A stretch of DNA of 64,000 bases. It comes from Agrocybe praecox (taxonomy: Eukaryota; Basidiomycota; Agaricomycetes; Agaricales; Agrocybaceae). The notes below the pieces were generated by a model. That model made no database searches. It was not told the origin of the DNA and saw only the letters and a list, made by a program, of their open reading frames with translations. The stretch covers positions 1-64,000 of the forward strand of contig OZ024840.1 in assembly GCA_964017145.1 (NCBI GenBank). The letters run 5' to 3'. Position numbers and translations under genes: made by a program. Shown here piece after piece: positions 56,455 through 64,000 of this stretch (position 1 is the stretch's first letter; the number at the start of each line of letters is the position of its first letter).

Positions 56455-58979
56455 ATGAGCCTTCTTGCACTTTGGGCAGATGCCACTAAGAAGGAAAAGG
56501 CCAAACTCGCTCCACATAATCGCATCTATCAACTGGATGAGACCTCAACTGTCGTTCGCGGTCAACAACACAACCAAACTAGCCTGTGGCCTCTAGCTTT
56601 TAAGAAGACCAAAACAAACCCAAATCCGGACTCTATTCAAACTTTATCCTGGCAAGGAGTTACCCATACAAACCGTGCAATTGTTATGAACATGGGTACA
56701 CAATTTCTTCAGGTAAACTCAAGTCTCCTACTATATACAATAGCTTGATTTATTACCGTCTATAGCTTGCATATCTCACGCATACATCGGTTCAATTCAT
56801 TGAAAAGGCATCTGGGATGTGGGAGAAGGTCAAAGAATCGACTCAGAGTGTAAGTACTACTGGTATCTTATCAAGGCTCGTCGATTACACTAATTTCTGG
56901 GATTTGAAGACCAGAGCGTATTACGTTGGACTTGCGCTTGAATTTAATGACTTTGTGGTCATGTTTCTCTCGATCGATAATATATTTCAGGTAAACACTT
57001 CTATTTACTGTTTTATAGTATTTTAAAAAAATTGAACGATTTACTCGATAGCCTAATTGGGCAGAATCACTTGATAAGTTGCCCAAAGAGCCCGTAGATG
57101 TTTACGCCAATTATTACTACTTTCTTAATCAGGTCGCTACTTGGATTGAAAGCCGAGCTAATCTTCCAAGGTTGGGACTTGCAACCAATGCGATCAGAGG
57201 AGAAGGAAAGAAGGTCTTTGGCGGGGTGGGAGTTTATACCGTCTCCGAATTATTTTTCGATGGTGGTATGTGATCTATAGTAACCGCAATTCTATAACTT
57301 TACTAACCTACTAGTATATGAATGATAGGCATTTCACCATTTTTAACTGAGAGAGAAGTCTTTGACTGTCCATCTCGAACAGCACGTCTATGCGAGGCTC
57401 TATGGAGCTATGCAGATAAATCACATTCCAAAGCCCTCAGGTAAATTCTTCTTATAAATAGTCATTTCGGTCTTTTTGGTGAACCTTTGCCTCGCAATTC
57501 ATTCAAATATCATTTTAGGCGTCTAGTATCTCCCTGTATAGTGAATGGCGTACTTGCTCCTACCGTGAAGCAGCGACTAAAATACAAGGATTGGCTACAT
57601 GTATATGGAAAGCAACAAGCCAGGGTATCGGATCGAATGAGTAAGCTTATTGATGAATATTCAGTAAGCAGCCTGATAATTCCTAAAAATCTGCTTAAAA
57701 ATCTCATGATTCAAATCTAGTTTAAACTCAAGGAAATTGAGTCCTACGAAAATATTTGGCACCGCGATACATCTGGCCTCATTGATATATTTGAGCCGAA
57801 CTACATTCATACAGCACTGACTGAGAAAGATCTTAACTTGGGCCCGCTAATATTTGGAGATGAAGAATGGGAGGAACTTAGGCAATCTCATCCTTCGATT
57901 AAGGCTCGGGTAAGCGAAGATCCATTGACATCAATGTTCCGAAAGAGAAGTATGAGTCTATCAACACATTTATCATTTTATCGGGCGTTTACTTAAATCG
58001 TCCAGATCTTCTTTCTAGCGCTCGACACCTCGGGCACTACAATATACTTTTTGTCGAAACACGTAGAAGCAAGTTTCCACGGAAAACCTATACATATCAG
58101 GCTACAAAGCAAATTTGGTCAATAACGAAGGCATTTACAGATAAGTCCTGGGTCTCCGCCGGGCTCTATTCCGAGTAAGTTGTTTATCTTTTTAAGTTAT
58201 TGGTTCTCAAATCGTCTTGTGTATAGGTCTAGCGTTCAGCGTATTGAAGGCACTGAGCGCGAAAAGATGCTATTCGAATACATTGTGACTAACACAAAGA
58301 AGGTGGCAATTGGCCCGCTCGAATATTGTGGAAATGGGCTTGTGGCTCAAACCACGCACAGAGAAAAAGTGTAAGTCATCTCTGTGCATCTTAATTGGCT
58401 TGTATTGGTCTCATGTTGGATTGGTACAGCGTCACGTTGATTAATAAACAGAAAAAGGAGGATGTTCTGGCGGAAAGCTATGTACCAAGTATAATAATAG
58501 GATACGACCAGGATAACCAGGACAGCTCCAACACGGAAGATGTGCAACAACAAGAAACAGACGATCTGGCGGACAGTTTAGAGCTGGTAGATTGCCCTTC
58601 TCCACCAGACGAGAATAATCTCCAATTTTATTCTTCTGATGACAATATGGATCCAGTAATAGAAGAATTCCAGTCAAATCCCTCCGAAAATGAAGATATC
58701 TCAGATCGTCCACCGCCGGACTCTGATATCTCTAGTGCTCGGTCTAGTATGCATTCCTCAAATGCTCCATCCAGCGCTCAATCCTCAGACATTGAAGATT
58801 CACAACCATCTCAGCGCCCAAATAAACGTCGTCGGCAATATTCAACTGCAGACAGATCAGTGATAGCCAATGCTGCCCCGTCCGGGCAAAAGGAAGAAAG
58901 TTACACAGAGCACAGGAGTACTCGGAATAATATTGTATTCTATGGTAGAAATAAACGGGCGTACAATAAGAGAAAGTAA
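56455..58979 (+). CDS. Unrecognised gene of at least ten exons
   Basis: Exons with fitting phase: 56455-56712, 56766-56849, 56910-56990, 57052-57265, 57329-57440, 57519-57663, 57721 to about 57909 or 57949, about 58019-58174, a 58229-58371 exon, and 58430-58979. Donors are mostly GTAAGN. The start (MSLLALWADATKKEKAK) is the first ATG of the exon 1 frame but could lie further upstream. Conserved-looking segments include THTNRAIVMNMGTQ, AYYVGLALEFNDFVVMFLSI, NLPRLGLATNAIRGEGKKVF and GPLEYCGNGLVAQTTHREKV. The last exon is acidic and Ser-rich, with a basic patch RPNKRRRQ (possible nuclear signal). The exon at 58019 cannot be read in a single frame without choosing between two splice options, so a lesion there is possible. 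No family was recognised. Confidence 0.6.
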
Positions 58980-59002
58980 AAAAATAAAAACTAAATTTGT
59001 TA

Positions 59003-59449
59003 GTGACTAGGCAAGGGGGTACCGGCATTGAAATCGGAGACCCGGGGTCATATTTTCTGCTAAGCCCAATGTTGGCTCAACTAACTAACTAACGTAAGCA
59101 GTAATTACCTTATTTGGACTGATGGCATCAATTCACGTGATTATTTACATGTATGGCGAGCATGTTTGAGTTCATCAAAGCTGTGCCGTGTCTGCCGCCC
59201 ATGGCAAACAGGTTATATACATTTTTAAAGCTCAATATATGTATTATTAAACCTTGTAAACCTGTATTCATAGTCAACATGTATATTAAAAGCTCAAATA
59301 GCACCAAAATGCGTTGAAAATATGCCTTAAAAGGTCAAAATACAGTGTGGCTGGAGAGTTGTTTTTTTCTTTTTCGGGGCCTTCGGCCCAACTAACTAAG
59401 TAGACCCCCGGTCCGGCATTCTAATCCCGGTACCCCCTTGTGACTAGGC
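59003..59449. mobile_element. MITE with terminal inverted repeats and 10-base target duplication
   Basis: The element spans 59013-59439 (427 bases). Both ends read AAGGGGGTACCGG inward, and the inverted similarity extends about 45 bases to GGGGTC. Perfect direct repeats GTGACTAGGC flank it at 59003-59012 and 59440-59449. There is no coding capacity. A 9-11 base target duplication points to the Mutator-like group. It sits 33 bases beyond the stop codon of the preceding gene. Confidence 0.88.
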
Positions 59450-60046
59450 GCATTTTTTCACCTACAGGATGGGAGAGGGATAAGGCGAGAAGTTGAGAGG
59501 GCGACAGCTAGAGAAGGCGGGCTCGTATTTAGGCATATGAAAGGGACGAAGGTGGAATCAACTTAAGTTGGCTGCCCAGATCTACCTGTCATGTAATGTC
59601 CAGAGCTTCATGGTATCTGTCGACCTGCGTTTGTGGTTCCGAGTTCAAGATGGTTATTTTTGAAATCGGCGTCAATCGTTACATACATATCCAATCCAAT
59701 TCAGCCTCTAATATAATATAATTGGTCGCCCATTCTACATGTAGCCAAGCGCCGGTACTCGCTGACTTATAGAACGTTCTTTTGTGTGAAAAATATAATA
59801 AAAATGTAAACACATTGTCCCGCTTTTGCATAAATTTGGACAAAATAGTTACTAAATATATTGTCGGAGTTTGAATTATGAAAGCTTTGATACCGAGCGT
59901 CCACATAACATTGCATATTGTAACCGTGTTCTGACTCAATTTATGTAATGTACTTCTTTTTTGAATATTTTTTACCAAAAATATGTAACTCCGCATCTAA
60001 CGTCAACCATGTTCATTTACTTTTTTATTCCTCTTATTCACATCCT
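59450..60046. other. Intergenic and presumed promoter of the Zn2Cys6 gene
   Basis: No gene seen. AT-rich. Promoter elements cannot be identified with confidence. Confidence 0.5.
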
Positions 60047-62691
60047 ATGGCCACTCCCTACAACGGCCATTTGCGTTCGAGACCCCGGAAATCTACCTCT
60101 GCTCTTGTCATTCGTGAACGTACTTCTCTGGCACAAGGGGCCTCAACAGAACGGAACACAGACGGCGGTCCACCCACAAAACGCGCTCGCAAAGTGATTA
60201 ACTGTGAGCCGTGTCGTAAAGGCAAGCTGAAATGCGACAGGTACTCTATTTTCATGTCGCCTGCACAAGATAGCTAACTCGGTTTTGTATTTTTATTTTT
60301 GGCTTACCAGGAATCGACCATGCTCATCGTGTGTGCTACGAGGCAAGTCGAGCAAAGCCAGCTCGCCTATGGCTGCAGCTGGTAATACCTTTATTGGTTC
60401 AAAGTGGGCTGAAATAAACTTTCAGGCACTACCGCGACGTGCTATTCAGATTCTCTGGGACATGCAAGGAGCGACCCCAATACGCATGGAGATGTTCATC
60501 AGTGAGTTCCGGATGCTCATTAATGTATAATGCCACAGCACTCACTGAACTGGGCTGTCACATAGATTTTCCCGCATTGATCCTGCACAAGAGATCTTTT
60601 GTATGCAGAATTCTCTCTCCGCGATAGAGAACTACATTTTGTCCGGCCAAAACACTCCTACTTTAATGAGGAAAACGGGTGAAGTTCTTGATTTTATTGC
60701 CCCCAGGCAAGAGCGTTTTGAAGAGGACTCGGGAAACCTCAACAAGAATTTATTATCTCCAGGGATGCTTCGCAGTCAGGAACAGGGTGGACTATATGTG
60801 GGCCAAACGAGTGTTGCTGCTCATCTGTTGATGGTGACAAATTTTTCGTCCTGCACCTTCTTTTTTATAACAAATTTTCACTTTATGCAGCACGACCCTT
60901 ACGAAGATTTACATTCTTCAAACAGCTGCCAGGAAAGCCCGGGCCACTGTGTCAGCGAGGAGTTCCCTTCAATTCGCCAAGAGTACGATCAGGATATCCT
61001 GAAAATTTTACCTCCCCTCAAGACTATAGAGGATCTAATTGCCTTTTATTTCGACTATTGCAGTTGGGTCTATCGATACATAAATAGAGCAACTTTCACG
61101 CAGAAATGGGAAAGGTGCCAGAGTGGGATCGAAATAAATCATATTGTTCTGGCGACAGCCTGCGCAATCATGGCGATTGCGACTAACTATTTGCCAAAAC
61201 AACACCCTCTTCTCAAAGAAATTTTGGGAGCTCCAGACGAACTTGGAGCAAACCTCTTCGCGGCTTCCACAGCTTCCCTCCAGCGGTACAACGCAGAAAT
61301 GTCGCATTCATATACTTTGGAGCTGGTGGAACTTTTGCTGGTCCGGGCACACTTTTACAGTCTGGAAAAAACGGAGACCAAAGAGATTTGGTATTTGAGG
61401 GGAGAGCTCATTACAATTGGTACTGCTATGGGACTACATCGGGATCCCGGACAATGGAAATTCCATGAGGATGTTGCCGAGCGTCGGAGATGGGCTTGGT
61501 GGCACATTATTTCATTAGACCAGTAAGCCGTTCATTCAAGTGATTAATGAGTCATGACGGTCCTGATTGGTTGTAACATTTAGCTGGCAAGCGTTCTTGT
61601 TTGGACGCCCGATAGCCATTGCATCAAACCATTTCGACACCGAGCTGCCGAGCTGCCACAGCGCAGCTCTCGGTACACAAGATCGGCTATATTTTCTGAA
61701 CATTCTAATGTTTAAATTAGCATATCTCCTCGGAAAGATCATGGAAGACGCGGTCTCCGTACACCCTGTACGCTACGAGAAAATCCATGCAAATGACTGT
61801 GCACTCACTGCCTGGAAGGATAGTTTTCCGCCAGAGCTGGTCATGGATGAACTATGTATTGCTCGAAGTCTGGCTTCGCATCAAGTCTCGAGTAACAGAC
61901 TAGGTGTCCAAAGCATAATTCTTCAAACTTCATATAACCACATTCGCTTTACGCTACACCGACCCTACGCTCGTACCGGCACTAACCCCTCTGCCCCAAT
62001 TCTCAACAAAACTCAGTCTACAAGTAGCTTCGACATTGCTGTTGGTGCTGCGCATAAGCTCATCTATATGGTGAACCTCAGCCAATCTCAAAATGCAAAC
62101 TTGTCTTCGGTCATACCAGGTCATATGAACTGGCAGCCCTTTCACTGCTTCTCAGCAGCAATGTTTATTTCCTTCCAGTTAATTTCTAAACCGGATCAGC
62201 TTGATGCTGAATTTCTCCGTTCTACTGTACACAAAGCCATTACGGCCTTGGAACAGGCCAAGGGAAATGTTGTTGCTGATAAGGCACTTCCTATCCTCCA
62301 GGCTCTACGTCCGCTCTACTCATTGGATTACCACCTCGAGAGTCAGGAGGAAAAACGGCTGGAGGTTCTGGGAATAGTGAGAGAGATGGTACTCCCTTAC
62401 CATGACTCTCACGACAGTAGACGTATCATTTACTCGCCTCGCAATCGAGGCACTATTACTATGACCTCGCCAAATTCACTACCCGCGAGCAACCTACCAC
62501 CGCAAGACCAAGGTAGTTCCCATCATCAAACTATGGTGACCCCAATATCTTCAAGTTATTACCCAAATAATGGTCCCTTTTTGCTTCAGCAACCACAACA
62601 CCCTGATACCAACATTTATAATTACCCCGTAAACAACAATGTGTGGACACCATCCATAGGGCTCGGTCGAGAGCACCTGTCACATTTTTAG
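60047..62691 (+). CDS. Zn2Cys6 fungal-specific transcription factor, 769 residues
   Basis: Six exons: 60047-60240, 60311-60342, 60426-60501, 60566-60833, 60891-61522 and 61584-62691. They total 2310 bases and every phase fits. The zinc cluster is C53-x2-C56-x6-C63-x5-C69-x2-C72-x8-C81 (NCEPCRKGKLKCDRNRPCSS then CVLRGTTATCYSD). Its sixth Cys appears only if intron 2 uses a GC donor (GCAAGT at 60343). A linker follows (RIDPAQE...SLSAIENYILSGQ), then the fungal-specific regulatory domain (LPPLKTIEDLIAFYFDYCSW, TAMGLHRDPGQWKF, RRRWAWWHIISLDHWQAFLF). The C-terminus is Pro/Gln/Asn-rich. It should bind CGG-type sites in the nucleus. The target pathway is unknown, and the layout resembles XlnR-like regulators. 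Intact. Confidence 0.9.
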
Positions 62692-64000
62692 ACGTCAAGT
62701 ACATGACTTCACACTTCCTACCTCCACCACCGCCACTTGCGCAGCTCGTCACCGCTAACTTGGTTCATACTTTTATTTTATTTTCTCTCACACCCTTGTC
62801 ACTGGTCCAGCTTTCTTTATCTATTTTACTTGCTATTTAGTGCCCACTTTCGCTTGTCATAGCCTGCGGTCTCTCCATCTCTGTTGCTCTTGTTTTGTCT
62901 TTTTACTAGTCCCGGTGTGTTAAAGCTACAGTCAGTTAAGGCTCCAACTATACACATATTCCTTGACCATCGGTGCAACATATTGGATAACAACATCGAG
63001 GATAATCTCAAGGGTATATCCATTAAGAAGTCAGCGATCAGTGAGGTGGGACTCGATCTGCGACGATAAATAAATGTACTCGTAAAAGTAAAATTGGATG
63101 AACACCAAATAGTATGTACCACATCCGGCGAACTTCGAAGGACAGAGAACAGCAATGAAAGCGAAGAGAGGAATTATATGAGTGGATAACTGACTTTATA
63201 CACTACGAACACTGCTAATTTTCGCATCAGCCCCTTTGACGCTTCTCCCTTTCTCCACGATCGACTAATTCGCCACCCGAGACCAAATTACCCATGTCAG
63301 CACAACATCTCAGTTACGTGCCCCTCGACTTCTGAGATGAAAGCAGCGTCTGTCTGGGGGCCGATGGAGGCTGCTGAAAAGAAAAAGAAGAAGAGGTTAG
63401 CATCAGTGAAGATGAAAAGAATACAAAATCGAAAATGGGAAAAATGGGAAAAGAGAGCAGAGACAAACACAGGAGGCCCAGTCCGCGCATAATATGAGAA
63501 GGATATTGGGGTTTGGGGTGCAAAGCAAGGAAACGCTGAAGCCGTGAAGCCGTGAAGGGAGGGGGAGAGGAGAAAAGAAGTTAAAAAAGTGAAATTACGA
63601 AAAAGAGTGAAAGATAGTCTGCAGCGTTTTGATAATGAAAAAGTAACAGAGATGGGGGGTATATGCGTGTGATGGAAGAAAAGGCAAAAGGAAGCAAGGA
63701 CGAAAAGAAGGAAAGAAGGAAAAAAATGAGAAAGAGAAAAAGGTCGCTTTGGCGTCTTAGCTATAAAAAGAAATGGCAAGGAAAGGCGCATGACGGCGCA
63801 CAGAGCAACGTCCATGCAGAAAGGGGAGAAAAAAAGGAAGAAAAACGAGAAACAGAACGTACGTCTAAACATGCTAGCAACCTTGAAAGGCCTCTTAAGA
63901 CCTCCAACAGGGGATTTTCCAAAGACGTGGATAGCGACGGGCTTGGTGTCATACAAGTTATATACACCCATGAGGGATTGGATGGAGAGGGGCTGGGTGA
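62692..64000. other. No gene confidently seen
   Basis: 63.35-63.95 kb is strongly A/G-rich (GAAAAAGAAG runs), giving long but compositional antisense frames. A gene may begin beyond the right edge. Confidence 0.5.

Noticed and set aside
63297..63971. 224-codon minus-strand frame rich in Phe and Ser
   Set aside because: Caused by a GAAA/GAAG-rich plus strand. No signal of a real gene.
1..64000. tRNA, rRNA genes and CRISPR arrays
   Set aside because: None recognised. The regular repeats present are telomeric, retroelement or minisatellite in nature.

Overview
The window is the left end of a fungal chromosome. Base 1 opens a CCCTAA tract (the complement of the TTAGGG telomere strand). The rest has the marks of a basidiomycete, probably an agaricomycete: introns of about 45-70 bases, a seven-transmembrane protein family typical of that class, a Zn2Cys6 regulator, and relics of oligopeptide-transporter, Ppo-oxygenase and hAT genes.

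Region 1 (1-20940) is the telomere followed by a head-to-tail array of four copies of an endonuclease-deficient Penelope-like retroelement (Coprina/Athena type). Units 2 and 3 are complete at 5545 bases each, unit 1 is cut by the telomere inside its left repeat, and unit 4 is older, diverged and 5'-truncated. Each complete unit has 485-base direct repeats at both ends, a spliced ORF1 with a very basic tail, and a reverse transcriptase with a YIDD core and no GIY-YIG domain. Every 485-base repeat carries a type I hammerhead ribozyme with all core positions intact (seven copies). Short CCCTAA tracts sit at the 3' end of units 3 and 4, which is what is expected if cDNA synthesis was primed on an exposed TTAGGG overhang. 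The array therefore looks like a telomere-capping retroelement with ribozyme-processed ends.

Region 2 (20941-44500) is mostly decayed sequence. It holds a poorly resolved multi-exon gene (21.1-23 kb), a 5'-truncated oligopeptide transporter, a broken mitochondrial ATP synthase subunit g, one intact 7-TM gene (31.6-32.9 kb), a hAT transposase relic, a frameshifted Prp6 splicing-factor copy, and a run of similar short exon-intron units near 44 kb.

Region 3 (44666-64000) has an intact 1163-codon-scale gene for a zinc-finger tyrosine recombinase (minus strand), a three-unit hairpin repeat, a Ppo-type fatty-acid dioxygenase relic, a C2H2 regulator broken by six stops that are all TAA/TAG, an unrecognised gene of at least ten exons, a 427-base MITE with a perfect 10-base target duplication, and an intact 769-residue Zn2Cys6 transcription factor in which one GC-AG intron completes the zinc cluster.

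The intact genes do not form an obvious pathway. The pattern is a telomere-elongating retroelement array next to a subtelomere that collects mobile-element genes and broken copies of otherwise conserved genes. All splice sites were inferred by eye from donor/acceptor sequence and reading-frame phase.
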